Shown piece after piece: positions 1 through 8,904 of a stretch of DNA of 43,516 nt (the first letter of the stretch is position 1; the number at the start of each line of letters is the position of its first letter). Origin of the DNA: Neptuniibacter marinus (lineage in GTDB: Bacteria; Pseudomonadota; Gammaproteobacteria; Pseudomonadales; Balneatricaceae); assembly GCF_001597725.1 (NCBI RefSeq), contig NZ_LUTR01000027.1, positions 1-43,516 of the forward strand, in the 5' to 3' direction. The notes under the pieces were generated by a model. The model had not been told where the DNA came from, did no database searches, and was given only the letters and a program-made list of their open reading frames with translations. The translations under genes and the position numbers were made by a program.

Positions 1-18
1 CGTCACCGCCAGAGCGAC

Positions 19-49
19 AAAAAAGGGACCCTCAGATGAGGATCCCTTT
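19..49 (-). terminator. Intrinsic terminator of the pst-phoU operon
   Basis: Read on the minus strand, a hairpin (arms 22-33 and 38-49, one C/A mismatch, four-base loop AGAT) is followed by a run of six T (24-19). It lies about 65 bases after the phoU stop codon and closes the operon. No other phosphate gene such as phoB or phoR follows inside the window. Confidence 0.85.
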
Positions 50-114
50 ATGATTAAAAAATTGTGGGACAGCAGTGGCCCGGAGGCTGTTTTTCATCGC
101 ATGAGTTAAGCTAT

Positions 115-852
115 TTATTCATTACCATCTGAGTCAGATGTAACGGCGCGCTTAATTTGTTTAAGGCTTCCGTGACGCACATCAGTACCGCTAACAAGGT
201 AAATCAAGTGGGTTGCCATCGCTCGGGCATGTTCAGATATACGCTCTAGGCTACGTAGTACCCAGATTACATTCATAACGCTAGAGATTGAGCGTGGATC
301 TTCCATCATAAACGTTGCAAGAGAACGCATAGCCGAGCGGTATTCCTGATCGACAGATTTATCCATTTTTGCCACACGGTAAGCGAGCTCCGCATCATTA
401 CGAGCAAATGCAGTTAATACATCTTTAACCATTTCACGGACTAAATTGCCAATATGGCGAACCTCTTGGTAGCCGCGAGGAGAGCTGCCTTCTTCAACCA
501 ACTCAATGGCATGGCGGCAGATACGACTTGCTTCATCGCCCATGCCTTCTAAGTCTGAAACCGCTTTTGATACAGCAATAATTAAACGTAGATCGCTTGC
601 AGCCGGTTGACGGCGAGCAATAATCATTGTGCATTGCTCGTCTATAAGAACTTCCATCTCATTCGTTTGTTTATCAACTCGACGAGATTGTTCAGCGAGT
701 TCCGCATCACCATTTAGTAGCGCATCAATACAATCGTGAACTTGACGTTCGACCACGCCGCCCATGGTAAGGAGCTGAGTACGAATTTGTTCCAGCTCTT
801 CATTGAATTGCTGGGAGATATGCGTGGAATAATCTTCTGTTTTAAGTTCCAT
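115..852 (-). CDS. phoU: Phosphate transport system regulatory protein PhoU
   Basis: PhoU is a cytoplasmic all-helical protein that links the Pst transporter to the PhoR sensor kinase and prevents toxic phosphate uptake when phosphate is plentiful. The 245-residue length is normal for the family. The two three-helix repeats are visible, each with its acidic metal-binding stretch (EGMGDEASRICRHAI near residue 105 and LERISEHARAMATHLI near residue 207). It is the last gene of pstS-C-A-B-phoU, 20 bases after pstB, and is followed by a terminator. It is presumably induced with the rest of the operon by PhoB under phosphate limitation. Confidence 0.97.
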   Translation of the reverse strand: MELKTEDYSTHISQQFNEELEQIRTQLLTMGGVVERQVHDCIDALLNGDAELAEQSRRVDKQTNEMEVLIDEQCTMIIARRQPAASDLRLIIAVSKAVSDLEGMGDEASRICRHAIELVEEGSSPRGYQEVRHIGNLVREMVKDVLTAFARNDAELAYRVAKMDKSVDQEYRSAMRSLATFMMEDPRSISSVMNVIWVLRSLERISEHARAMATHLIYLVSGTDVRHGSLKQIKRAVTSDSDGNE

Positions 853-872
853 GATTTTTATCCTTCCCCAAA

Positions 873-1706
873 TTAACCGTAGCGGCCAGTGATGTAGTCT
901 TCAGTTTGTTTCTTTTCAGGGTTAGTGAAAAGCGTATCAGTTACACCAAATTCAATCAGATCACCCATATACATGAAAGCCGTGTAATCAGATACACGGG
1001 CTGCCTGCTGCATGTTGTGAGTTACGATCACTATAGTGAAGTCTTTCTTCAGTTCGTGGATCAACTCTTCAATTTTTAGTGTAGAGATTGGGTCTAATGC
1101 TGAAGCGGGCTCATCCAATAGCAATACTTCAGGTTTTACCGCAATGGTACGTGCAATAACGAGACGCTGTTGCTGACCACCGGACATACCTAATGCACTT
1201 TCATGTAGACGATCTTTTACTTCGTCCCATAACGCCGCAGATTTTAGTGCCCATTCAACGGTTTCATCGATAACGCGTTTTTTAGTGACGCCTTGAATAC
1301 GCAGGCCGTAAGCCACGTTTTCGTAGATCGATTTAGGGAACGGATTTGGTTTCTGGAACACCATCCCTACGCGACGGCGCAGTTCAGCAATATCGACACT
1401 ACGATCATAGATATTATCTTCATCAAGTAGAATCTGGCCTGTGATATGGCAATCATCAACCAAATCATTCATGCGGTTGAAGCAACGTAATAATGTTGAT
1501 TTACCGCAACCGGATGGACCGATAAACGCTGTTACACGATTTTTCGGGATTAGCATATCAATACCGTGTAGGGCTTCGTTATCGCCATAACGCAATTTTA
1601 AATCTTTCACCTCAAGCGCCAAGTTTTCTTCCTTGAGGTTTAATGTTTGGTGGTCACGCTGCAAAGAAGAGATATCAATTGCGTGTGTTTTAGCTTCGCT
1701 AGTCAT
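873..1706 (-). CDS. pstB: Phosphate ABC transporter ATP-binding protein PstB
   Basis: This is the ATPase subunit of the PstSCAB high-affinity phosphate importer, working as a dimer on the cytoplasmic face of PstC/PstA. All ABC motifs are present: Walker [10 protein letters not shown] near residue 83, Q-loop VFQKPNPFP, signature MSGGQQQRL, Walker [14 protein letters not shown] and switch VTHN. At 277 residues it is slightly longer than E. coli PstB because of an N-terminal extension of about 25 residues before the ABC fold. The Q-loop sequence with NPFP is typical of PstB and separates it from other ABC ATPases. It lies between pstA (37-base gap) and phoU (20-base gap). Confidence 0.98.
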   Translation of the reverse strand: MTSEAKTHAIDISSLQRDHQTLNLKEENLALEVKDLKLRYGDNEALHGIDMLIPKNRVTAFIGPSGCGKSTLLRCFNRMNDLVDDCHITGQILLDEDNIYDRSVDIAELRRRVGMVFQKPNPFPKSIYENVAYGLRIQGVTKKRVIDETVEWALKSAALWDEVKDRLHESALGMSGGQQQRLVIARTIAVKPEVLLLDEPASALDPISTLKIEELIHELKKDFTIVIVTHNMQQAARVSDYTAFMYMGDLIEFGVTDTLFTNPEKKQTEDYITGRYG

Positions 1707-1743
1707 TTTAGCAACCTTTTAAAAAATTAAGTCCGACTTCTAG

Positions 1744-3432
1744 TTACATTTCAAGCGCTTTGAATTTTTCACGCAGGTGATTTCGAATCTGAATTGCTGT
1801 CAAATTTAGCAATGCGATTACGATCACTAGCAGAAGCGCCGTTGCGTATACCAGCGGACGAGCCGCTTCAACGTTGGGGCTTTGGAAACCTACATCGTAG
1901 ATGTGGAAGCCCAAGTGCATAAATTTCTGATCTAAATGTAGGTATGGGTAGTTCAAATCCAATGGTAGGCTTGGTGCCAGTTTGACCACACCAACCAACA
2001 TTAATGGCGCTACCTCACCGGCAGCTCGCGCAATAGCCAGTATGACACCGGTCATTATGGCGGGGCTTGCCATTGGAATAACGATTTTCATCAGGGTTTC
2101 GAACTTCGTTGCACCGAGTGCTAAAGATCCTTCACGAACTGCGCGAGGGATACGTGTTAAGCCCTCTTCAGTCGCAACGATAACCACTGGAACGGTTAAC
2201 AGTGCCAATGTAATAGAAGCCCACATAAGGCCGGGTGTTCCGAATGTCGGAGCTGGCTTTGCTTCTGGGAAGAAGGCGTCATCTATATGACCACCTAAAA
2301 AGTAAACAAAGAAACCAAGACCAAATACACCGTAAACGATCGAAGGTACACCCGCTAAGTTGTTTACCGCGATACGGATAAGGCGGGTAACAAATCCTTG
2401 TCTTGCATATTCACGTAAATATACAGCAGCAACCACACCAAATGGCGTAACGATAACAGACATGATGAGAACCATCATTACTGTACCGAAGATTGCAGGG
2501 AAGATCCCCCCTTCAGTATTAGCTTCACGTGGATCTGTTGAGACGAACTCCCAAAGTTTTTGGAAGTAGTGCACAAGTTTGCCACCAAGGCCCATATCAT
2601 TCGGCAGGAAAGCACGGACAATTGAGGCTATTTTAAATTCAACAACTTGTCCATTAGCGATCTCAGCGGTAATGCTGTCACGATTAATTGCTTTGTATAG
2701 TGCGAGTAGTTCACTCTGAAGACTCTCGTATTCAGCATCTAATTCTAGACGGCGATCCGTAATTGCTTGGTAGGGTGCAGTCTCTACGACCTCTTTTAGC
2801 TGTAATGAGCGTTCTTTCAAACGAAGACGTTCAAGCTCATAGTTGATTGAGCTAATTTCGCCCTTCTCAATATGATCAATCTTCTCTTGAATCGACGTTA
2901 CCCGCTCAATACGGTTTTGTAAGGCATCCCATAAAATCTGGTATTCAGGGTTGCTTTCGTAACCGTCATGGCTAGCAACTAATTTCCCTTCTTCCTTAAT
3001 GCCGCGAAGGTAGCCGTAAAAATTACCCCATTCACGACGTTCTGCCGTAAATAGCATTTCCGGTTTTTCTTGGTTTCCAAGAAAATCATCGATAATCCAA
3101 ATGAAATCGGTACCACCGTGATCACGGTTACCTACTTTCATAAGGGAGCGATGCATCTCTTCAACATTTTCAGCAACGGTGACACCGCTTCCTCGCAGCT
3201 GTTCTGCAGGAACGATCTCTGTTTGTACGCGTTCACCAATTAGACGAACACTGTGATCATTTTCGACATAGGTACCTTGAACTACATCGGCAGGCCAGAA
3301 ATGTCCCAAACCACGAACGGCAATTAGGGAAAGTAACCCAATTACCATGATTAGACAGATCGCTACGGCACCGGCATTAAGCCATACCCAAGGTGCGCCG
3401 GATTTTGTCCATTCTGAAAAAGACTGTCGCAT
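1744..3432 (-). CDS. pstA: Phosphate ABC transporter permease PstA, long form
   Basis: One of the two inner-membrane permeases of the phosphate importer. The C-terminal half (from about residue 312) is a normal PstA permease with several membrane segments and the EAA loop (EGSLALGATKFETLMKIVIP) that contacts PstB. The protein has 562 residues against about 300 in E. coli. The extra part is a region of about 265 residues between the first membrane helix (about 17-39) and the permease core, probably periplasmic, with a strongly predicted coiled coil around 165-250 rich in Glu, Leu and Arg. Long PstA proteins of this kind are also known in Pseudomonas. The extension's function is not known to me. 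Confidence 0.95.
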   Translation of the reverse strand: MRQSFSEWTKSGAPWVWLNAGAVAICLIMVIGLLSLIAVRGLGHFWPADVVQGTYVENDHSVRLIGERVQTEIVPAEQLRGSGVTVAENVEEMHRSLMKVGNRDHGGTDFIWIIDDFLGNQEKPEMLFTAERREWGNFYGYLRGIKEEGKLVASHDGYESNPEYQILWDALQNRIERVTSIQEKIDHIEKGEISSINYELERLRLKERSLQLKEVVETAPYQAITDRRLELDAEYESLQSELLALYKAINRDSITAEIANGQVVEFKIASIVRAFLPNDMGLGGKLVHYFQKLWEFVSTDPREANTEGGIFPAIFGTVMMVLIMSVIVTPFGVVAAVYLREYARQGFVTRLIRIAVNNLAGVPSIVYGVFGLGFFVYFLGGHIDDAFFPEAKPAPTFGTPGLMWASITLALLTVPVVIVATEEGLTRIPRAVREGSLALGATKFETLMKIVIPMASPAIMTGVILAIARAAGEVAPLMLVGVVKLAPSLPLDLNYPYLHLDQKFMHLGFHIYDVGFQSPNVEAARPLVYATALLLVIVIALLNLTAIQIRNHLREKFKALEM

Positions 3433-3458
3433 TAGAATTATCCTCTATTACGCACGGG

Positions 3459-5732
3459 TTAAAGTGAGCCGTATTTCTTACGCAAGCGCTGACGAACCAG
3501 CTCCGCTAGCGTATTCACCATAAAGGTGAATAAGAACAATACGAACGCGGCCAAGAACAAGATACGGAAGTGGGTGCTACCTACTTCAGACTCTGGCATC
3601 TCAACAGCTATATTGGCTGCCAAGGTACGCATGCCTTCAAAGATATTCACATCCATGATCGGCGTATTACCTGTCGCCATTAATACAATCATTGTTTCAC
3701 CTACCGCACGACCCATACCTATCATGACCGCAGAAAAAATACCTGGGCTTGCGGTCGGCATAACAACACGCACTAAGGTTTGCCATGGCGTTGCTCCTAG
3801 AGCTAATGAGCCATAGGACAAGTGTTTTGGCACAGCAAATATCGCATCTTCTGTAATTGAGAAGATGGTCGGGATAATTGCAAAGCCCATGGCCACACCT
3901 ACAACAAGCGCGTTACGTTGGTCGTAAGGAATACCTAACTCACTGGTTACCCAGTAGCGCATCTCTGTACCGAATAGCATCTGCTCTAAATAAGGCGCTA
4001 TAGCAAAGCTAAAGTAGGTTGCTAGGATAATGACGGGTACTAACAGAGCGGCATCCCAGCCATCAGGTATAAGATACCTAATTGATTTTGGTGCCCCAGA
4101 CCAAGCAAAAGCGAAGGCGATAATCGCCGCAGGTAGGACAAGGAGTGTGACGAATATTCCGGCGAGGTTGACCTCCATAAAAGGCGCTAACCATAAGCCT
4201 GCTAAGAAACCTAAGATAACGGTTGGTAAAGCCTCCATTAACTCAATGAAAGGTTTTACCTTGCGGCGCATCGCTGGAACCATGAAATAAGCGGTATAAA
4301 TAGCCCCGCAAATCGCAAGCGGTGTGCCAAATAGCATGGCATAGAATGCCGCTTTAAGAGTACCAAACGCTAGAGGCATCAAGCTGTATTTAGGTTCAAA
4401 GTCATTTGTAGAAGCAGAGGACTGCCAAGTGTACTCAGGCTCTTCATAGCCTTCGTACCAAACTTTTTCCCAAATAGCGCTCCACGAAATTTCAGGATGT
4501 TCGTTATGAATCGCCCATAAGGTTAGCATATTGTCCTGTTCTACTAGCAGTGCGTTAGAACGCGGCGCTAGTGCAATCATATCGGCATTGCCTTCAGTGA
4601 TTGCTGCACTTAATGAGGTACGATGTGCCGTTGTGCTGAAGAACGACAGTTGTCCTTCTTCAGAAATAGTGACAAAACCTTTACGGCGGTGTTCAATTGA
4701 GATTGAGCTCACCGCAGTATTACCATTTTCGAAGCTACGAACCTTAGTCATCACCCATTGGTTTTTATCATTACGTACTAAAAACCACTGGCTGGTTACA
4801 CCTAGATCATCAGAGATAAGCAGTGAGTTACCCCCTAGTAGCATTTCGAATGAAGTAATATTGCCGGTAGTCGCGTCAATAAGCTGAGTAATAGCGGGGC
4901 CGCCTTCAGCCTTCATATTAACAATACCCAGCTTGCCACCATCACTAGCAATCATCATCCAGTTGCGATCAGGCATCAATAAAAGCTTTTTCGCTGAGAT
5001 GTTCATGTTAGGTAGCGCAAAGGAGTTGGTTTCTGCAGACACTTCATCGGTGATGATATTGAGTGAAAGAGTCACCTCTGTAGCTGTCAGCTTAGATTTC
5101 TGGCCCCCGACGATTGTCCATTCGTCTTCACCACCATTTAAGGCGAGAACGTCCACTGGACCTTCACTTATAGTGATTGGCTCAGTGCCAAGAGGGTAAA
5201 CGACCTCAGGCGAAATGACGCGAATACCATCAGGGTATGTGGATTTGTAGGATTGTTTAAATACTAGCGCTTCACCGTTGCTGAAGCCTAAGGCAAAAAT
5301 ACCACTGTATTCTGACGCAATAGCAAAGCTAGTAACGGTTGCACCGGCAGGAACATTAATAGTCTCCTGCTTGATTACATCACCGTTAAGAGTATTGAAG
5401 AACACAAGTTGGCCTAGATCTGTGATCCGTAAACCTATTTCCGCTTGTTCCTCCATTGTAAGGTAAAGTGTCTTACCTTCGCCTGGGACGGAATAGGGTG
5501 CAACCTGTTGATTATTCTCCTGCCACCTTTCTATATCTGCTGATTCAAATAGAGGCGCTACTTCATAGAGTAGATAGAAGAAGATCAGCAGAATGGCTAC
5601 GATTACACTGATTCCACCGAAGGCTATGCCTGCCGCTGCAAACTTATCTTTCAGTGCGCGTATGCTTCTGTTTCGCTTAGCGGCTGGCGTATTAAAATCC
5701 AACTCGGCTGAAGCTATATTGTCTTTACTCAT
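3459..5732 (-). CDS. pstC: Phosphate ABC transporter permease PstC, long form
   Basis: Partner permease of PstA. The C-terminal 300 residues carry the permease core, including the EAA loop (YGSLALGATPWQTLVRVVMP). The N-terminus has a cytoplasmic stretch, one membrane helix (about 36-58), then roughly 380 residues that should be periplasmic before the core begins near residue 450. This domain is beta-rich, with repeated short strands and turns (for example LISDDLGVTSQWFLV and VTISEEGQLSFFS), and looks like a propeller of WD40/PQQ type. E. coli PstC (319 residues) lacks it; Pseudomonas-type PstC has a similar extension. It is 26 bases upstream of pstA. Confidence 0.95.
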   Translation of the reverse strand: MSKDNIASAELDFNTPAAKRNRSIRALKDKFAAAGIAFGGISVIVAILLIFFYLLYEVAPLFESADIERWQENNQQVAPYSVPGEGKTLYLTMEEQAEIGLRITDLGQLVFFNTLNGDVIKQETINVPAGATVTSFAIASEYSGIFALGFSNGEALVFKQSYKSTYPDGIRVISPEVVYPLGTEPITISEGPVDVLALNGGEDEWTIVGGQKSKLTATEVTLSLNIITDEVSAETNSFALPNMNISAKKLLLMPDRNWMMIASDGGKLGIVNMKAEGGPAITQLIDATTGNITSFEMLLGGNSLLISDDLGVTSQWFLVRNDKNQWVMTKVRSFENGNTAVSSISIEHRRKGFVTISEEGQLSFFSTTAHRTSLSAAITEGNADMIALAPRSNALLVEQDNMLTLWAIHNEHPEISWSAIWEKVWYEGYEEPEYTWQSSASTNDFEPKYSLMPLAFGTLKAAFYAMLFGTPLAICGAIYTAYFMVPAMRRKVKPFIELMEALPTVILGFLAGLWLAPFMEVNLAGIFVTLLVLPAAIIAFAFAWSGAPKSIRYLIPDGWDAALLVPVIILATYFSFAIAPYLEQMLFGTEMRYWVTSELGIPYDQRNALVVGVAMGFAIIPTIFSITEDAIFAVPKHLSYGSLALGATPWQTLVRVVMPTASPGIFSAVMIGMGRAVGETMIVLMATGNTPIMDVNIFEGMRTLAANIAVEMPESEVGSTHFRILFLAAFVLFLFTFMVNTLAELVRQRLRKKYGSL

Positions 5733-5821
5733 GGCGCGTTGGTCCTGAGGTTAACTGAATTTACGGCGCGTACAATATTAAAAGTTTGTTACACCAATGT
5801 TACAGAGGGTGCTTTAAGCGA

Positions 5822-5849
5822 AATAAGGGGGCCTAAAGGCCCCCTTATT
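5822..5849 (-). terminator. Stem-loop between pstS and pstC (partial terminator or mRNA stabiliser)
   Basis: A perfect 12-base-pair inverted repeat (arms 5822-5833 and 5838-5849, loop TAAA, GC-rich core GGGGGCC/GGCCCCC) lies 24 bases after the pstS stop codon. On the minus strand only a weak T stretch follows (TTATTTC), so complete termination is unlikely. Such hairpins after the binding-protein gene commonly let the first gene be expressed far more than the permease genes. That reading is inference. Confidence 0.7.
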
Positions 5850-5873
5850 GATGTCAAACGTGTTCGAGGCGTA

Positions 5874-6845
5874 TTACATGCCTAGAGCAGCCATCTGTTT
5901 TTTAACTACAGCAGAAGGTAGAGGGATGTAGCCATCTTTAACTACAACTTCTTGACCTACTTTAGACATAACCATTTTCAGGAACTCTTTCTCTAGTGGT
6001 GCTAGAGGCTGACCAGGCTTTTTGTTCACGTATACGTAAAGTGAACGCGCTAGTGGGTAAGTGCCGTTAAGTGCATTTTCTGGTGTAGCTTCAACAAATG
6101 CAGTGCCTTCTTTCTTTGTCAAAGGAAGTGCGCGGACAGAGGCTGTTTTGTAGCCGATACCGGAGTAACCGATGCTGTTCAAAGAAGTAGATACAGATTG
6201 AACTACAGAAGCAGAACCTGGCTGTTCGTTAACGTTGTTTTTGAAATCACCTTTACAAAGTGCTTTCTTTTTGAAGTAACCGTACGTACCTGATACAGAG
6301 TTACGGCCGAAGATCTGAACTGTTTTATCAGCTAAAGAGCCTGTTACGCCGGCATCACCCCAAATAGAAATGTCGTTTGCAGCGCCACATTTACGAGTAG
6401 AAGAGAAGATCGCATCAACTTGCGCGATAGTTAGGCCTTTAACTGGGTTATCTTTATGAGCGAATACCGCTAAGGCATCGATAGCAACAGCTACAGGTGT
6501 TGGTTTATAGCCGAATTTTTTCTCAAAGGCTTCTAGCTCTTTGTCTTTCATTTTACGAGACATAGGGCCAATGTTAGATGTGCCTTCAGTTAGTGCTGGT
6601 GGAGCAGTAGAAGAACCGGCAGCCTGAATTTGGATGTTAACGTTAGGGTAGTTGCGTTTGAACTCTTCAGCCCACAATGTCATTAGGTTAGCAAGTGTGT
6701 CAGAACCTACTGAGGAAAGGTTACCAGAAACACCGGAAGCCTTAGTATAAACAGGAAGGTTGTTATCTAGAAGGTCAGATGCATTTGCAGCTACGCAGGT
6801 TGCAGAGATAGCAACAGCAGCAAATAACTTTTTCATAGGTTTCAT
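5874..6845 (-). CDS. pstS: Periplasmic phosphate-binding protein PstS
   Basis: Binds phosphate in the periplasm and delivers it to PstCA. A signal peptide is visible ([22 protein letters not shown], cut near residue 22). The phosphate-contacting loops are present: [10 protein letters not shown] near residue 46, AGSSTAPP near residue 80, and [12 protein letters not shown] near residue 179. The 323-residue length is typical of the Pseudomonas type. A Shine-Dalgarno CTGGAG lies 6 bases before the start. It is the first gene of the pst operon, directly behind a Pho box, and is separated from pstC by a strong stem-loop, so it should be the most abundant product. Confidence 0.97.
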   Translation of the reverse strand: MKPMKKLFAAVAISATCVAANASDLLDNNLPVYTKASGVSGNLSSVGSDTLANLMTLWAEEFKRNYPNVNIQIQAAGSSTAPPALTEGTSNIGPMSRKMKDKELEAFEKKFGYKPTPVAVAIDALAVFAHKDNPVKGLTIAQVDAIFSSTRKCGAANDISIWGDAGVTGSLADKTVQIFGRNSVSGTYGYFKKKALCKGDFKNNVNEQPGSASVVQSVSTSLNSIGYSGIGYKTASVRALPLTKKEGTAFVEATPENALNGTYPLARSLYVYVNKKPGQPLAPLEKEFLKMVMSKVGQEVVVKDGYIPLPSAVVKKQMAALGM

Positions 6846-6895
6846 GTAAAGCTCCAGAGAGTCTTAATATTTGTGTGAAAGTTAATATGCGGAGA

Positions 6896-6929
6896 ACTAT
6901 AAGGGGCTTTAATGACAAAAATGTGACAA
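6896..6929 (-). promoter_or_regulatory. Pho box and -10 element of the pstS promoter
   Basis: Read on the minus strand, two 7-base direct repeats TTGTCAC (6929-6923) and TTGTCAT (6918-6912) are separated by 4 bases, giving the 11-base period of a PhoB box (consensus CTGTCAT-N4-CTGTCAC). Ten bases further comes TATAGT (6901-6896), a good -10 element at the spacing expected where PhoB replaces the -35 contact. The pstS start is about 50 bases beyond. Confidence 0.88.
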
Positions 6930-7111
6930 CACAAAACATTTTTTAAAAAGTGAACGTTTTTTCAATATGGGGTTTGAATGATTAATACTTTTGTATAGTC
7001 TTCGACTAATATTGATAAATAGCCCAGCGAGCTTTGTAAGCTTGATGGCATACGCTACCAAGTGAAGTTGGTTAAATAGCGTTAGTACGCTCCTGTCGAG
7101 GTGACTTAATA

Positions 7112-7510
7112 ATGATATTAAATGATGATGAAAGCCTACAGCCAGAAGGTGAGCTGAGTTTACAGCTACCAGCGGCTTGTGATGCCACAAATATGTTTGG
7201 TGACGTTTATGGAGGTTGGGTGTCTGCGAAGATGGTACAAGCATCAGAGATATTTTCTGCTCGTCTATCTAAAGGTCGCATCTCTACTGTATCTATTGGT
7301 CAGATGGCATTTATGTCCCCGGTTCGTGTGGGCACTATTATGTCGTTCTATACTCAATTGGTAGAGACAGGTCATACCTCTATGCGTATCAAAGTAGAAG
7401 CTTGGGGTTGCTGCCCTGATGGTACGGAGTTGCGTAAAGTGACCGAGGCTGAGTGTGTGCAGGTTGCGATTGACGGTCATGGGCATATTCGTGGTTTGGA
7501 TGCCTTCTAA
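7112..7510 (+). CDS. YciA-like hot-dog acyl-CoA thioesterase
   Basis: The protein should hydrolyse acyl-CoA to free acid and CoA in the cytoplasm. It has 132 residues, the same length as E. coli YciA, and the same early pattern: an N-x-FGDVYGGWV segment (residues 27-36), where the Asp is the expected catalytic acid and the following helix ends in KMVQAS, and a later SPVRVGTIMSFYTQLVE strand pair. A good ribosome-binding site GAGGTGA (7098-7104) fixes the start. It stands alone, divergent from pstS and convergent with the following membrane-protein gene. The natural acyl substrate cannot be read from the sequence. Confidence 0.85.
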   Translation: MILNDDESLQPEGELSLQLPAACDATNMFGDVYGGWVSAKMVQASEIFSARLSKGRISTVSIGQMAFMSPVRVGTIMSFYTQLVETGHTSMRIKVEAWGCCPDGTELRKVTEAECVQVAIDGHGHIRGLDAF

Positions 7511-7552
7511 TCTTGTTGATAGCGCAACGTTATAAGTTTGTTAGATCAAGCA

Positions 7553-8782
7553 TTAACCAAAAAACCAATAACCGACACTGATCGCGGCGATAATACCGGC
7601 TAAATCAGCCGTTAACCCGCAGGCTATTGCATGACGGGTATGGCGTATTCCCACTGAACCAAAGTAAACGGCCAGCACATAGAAGGTTGTTTCGGTTGAG
7701 CCTTGAATAATCGATGCGAGATAAGCAGGGAAGGAATCGACACCATGGGTGTTCATTGTTTCTAACATCATCGCCCGAGCACCGGAGCCGGATAATGGTT
7801 TCATGATTGCGGTTGGGAGGGCGTCAGCAAAGCGCGTATCGAACCCTAAAGCACCTAAGCCTTCACGCAGAAGCCAGATAAACCCCTCTAAAGCTCCACT
7901 CTCCCTCAGTACGCCTATAGCTACCAGCATCGCAAGTAGATAGGGGATGATCTTAATCGCTACCTCAAACCCCTCTTTTGCACCCTCAATAAATGTCTCA
8001 TAGACGTTGACCTTCTTTATATGCGAAATCAATAGAAAGCCGATAACGGCGGTGAAAATTGTAAAGTTCCCAACAAGGGAGGATTGGCGCTGTAATTGAT
8101 CCACCGTGAGGGTGGAGAAATAACCGATAAAGGCGAGTAAAAAGGCAATAAACCCACCGATGTAGAGCAGTGTTACACGTTCCCATAGCGGTATTTTCTG
8201 TACAAAGCTTACTGCCAATAATCCTGCTAATGTAGAGCAACATGTAGCAATTAGAATAGGGATAAATACAGAGGTTGGGTCACTAGCACCTTGTTGAGCT
8301 CGGTAGAGAAAGACGGTGATTGGGAAGAGGGTAACTGAAGATGTATTTAGGACTAAAAATAGAATTTGTGCATTACTGGCTGTATCTTTTTGCGGATTTA
8401 GCGCCTGTAAATCACGCATCGCTTTAAGTCCTAAGGGGGTTGCTGCATTGTCGAGCCCAAGGATATTAGCCGAGAGGTTCATAGTCATAGAGCCTAAGGC
8501 TGGATGGCCTTTAGGAACGTCTGGCATTAAGCGAGTAAACAAGGGACTTATTCCGCGGGCGAACTTATCCACAAGCCCAGAGCTTTCAGCTAACTTCATC
8601 ATCCCTAGCCAAAACGCTAACGTGCCAATTAAGCCAATGGATAACTCGACAGAGAGTTTTGACATATCAAATGTAGATTGAACAAGGCGTTGAAACACAC
8701 CGGAATCATCTAGCCAAAGCCACTGATACAAAGCAGCACTAAAGGCGATAAGAAAAAAGCTGAGCCATATGCGTTGTAGCAT
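7553..8782 (-). CDS. Nucleoside-recognition (Gate) domain membrane protein, SpmA-SpmB fusion type
   Basis: A 409-residue polytopic inner-membrane protein. The two halves resemble the spore maturation proteins SpmA (first about 200 residues, motif LGLDNAATPLGLKAMRDLQ near 110) and SpmB (second half, motif KPLSGSGARAMMLETM near 330), each with a Gate/nucleoside-recognition domain. In non-sporulating gammaproteobacteria such fused proteins are common and their function is unproven; transport of a small solute is a reasonable guess. It is a single gene, with no obvious partner, pointing towards the thioesterase gene from the other side, 42 bases from its stop codon. Confidence 0.8.
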   Translation of the reverse strand: MLQRIWLSFFLIAFSAALYQWLWLDDSGVFQRLVQSTFDMSKLSVELSIGLIGTLAFWLGMMKLAESSGLVDKFARGISPLFTRLMPDVPKGHPALGSMTMNLSANILGLDNAATPLGLKAMRDLQALNPQKDTASNAQILFLVLNTSSVTLFPITVFLYRAQQGASDPTSVFIPILIATCCSTLAGLLAVSFVQKIPLWERVTLLYIGGFIAFLLAFIGYFSTLTVDQLQRQSSLVGNFTIFTAVIGFLLISHIKKVNVYETFIEGAKEGFEVAIKIIPYLLAMLVAIGVLRESGALEGFIWLLREGLGALGFDTRFADALPTAIMKPLSGSGARAMMLETMNTHGVDSFPAYLASIIQGSTETTFYVLAVYFGSVGIRHTRHAIACGLTADLAGIIAAISVGYWFFG

Positions 8783-8904
8783 TAGATTCCCTGCTAATAG
8801 TCGGGGTCAACGGTCGATTTGAGTATAACGAAACGCGACATCAATGATATGGGCTAGGTTTCTATTTAGCAAAACAGCGGATGATGATATGAGCGATGTT
8901 ACCG

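Noticed and set aside
6909-7244. A 111-residue minus-strand open frame across the pstS promoter region and the start of the thioesterase gene
   Set aside because: It overlaps the thioesterase coding start and covers the Pho box. Its composition (Leu/His-rich, no family pattern) is that of a shadow frame.
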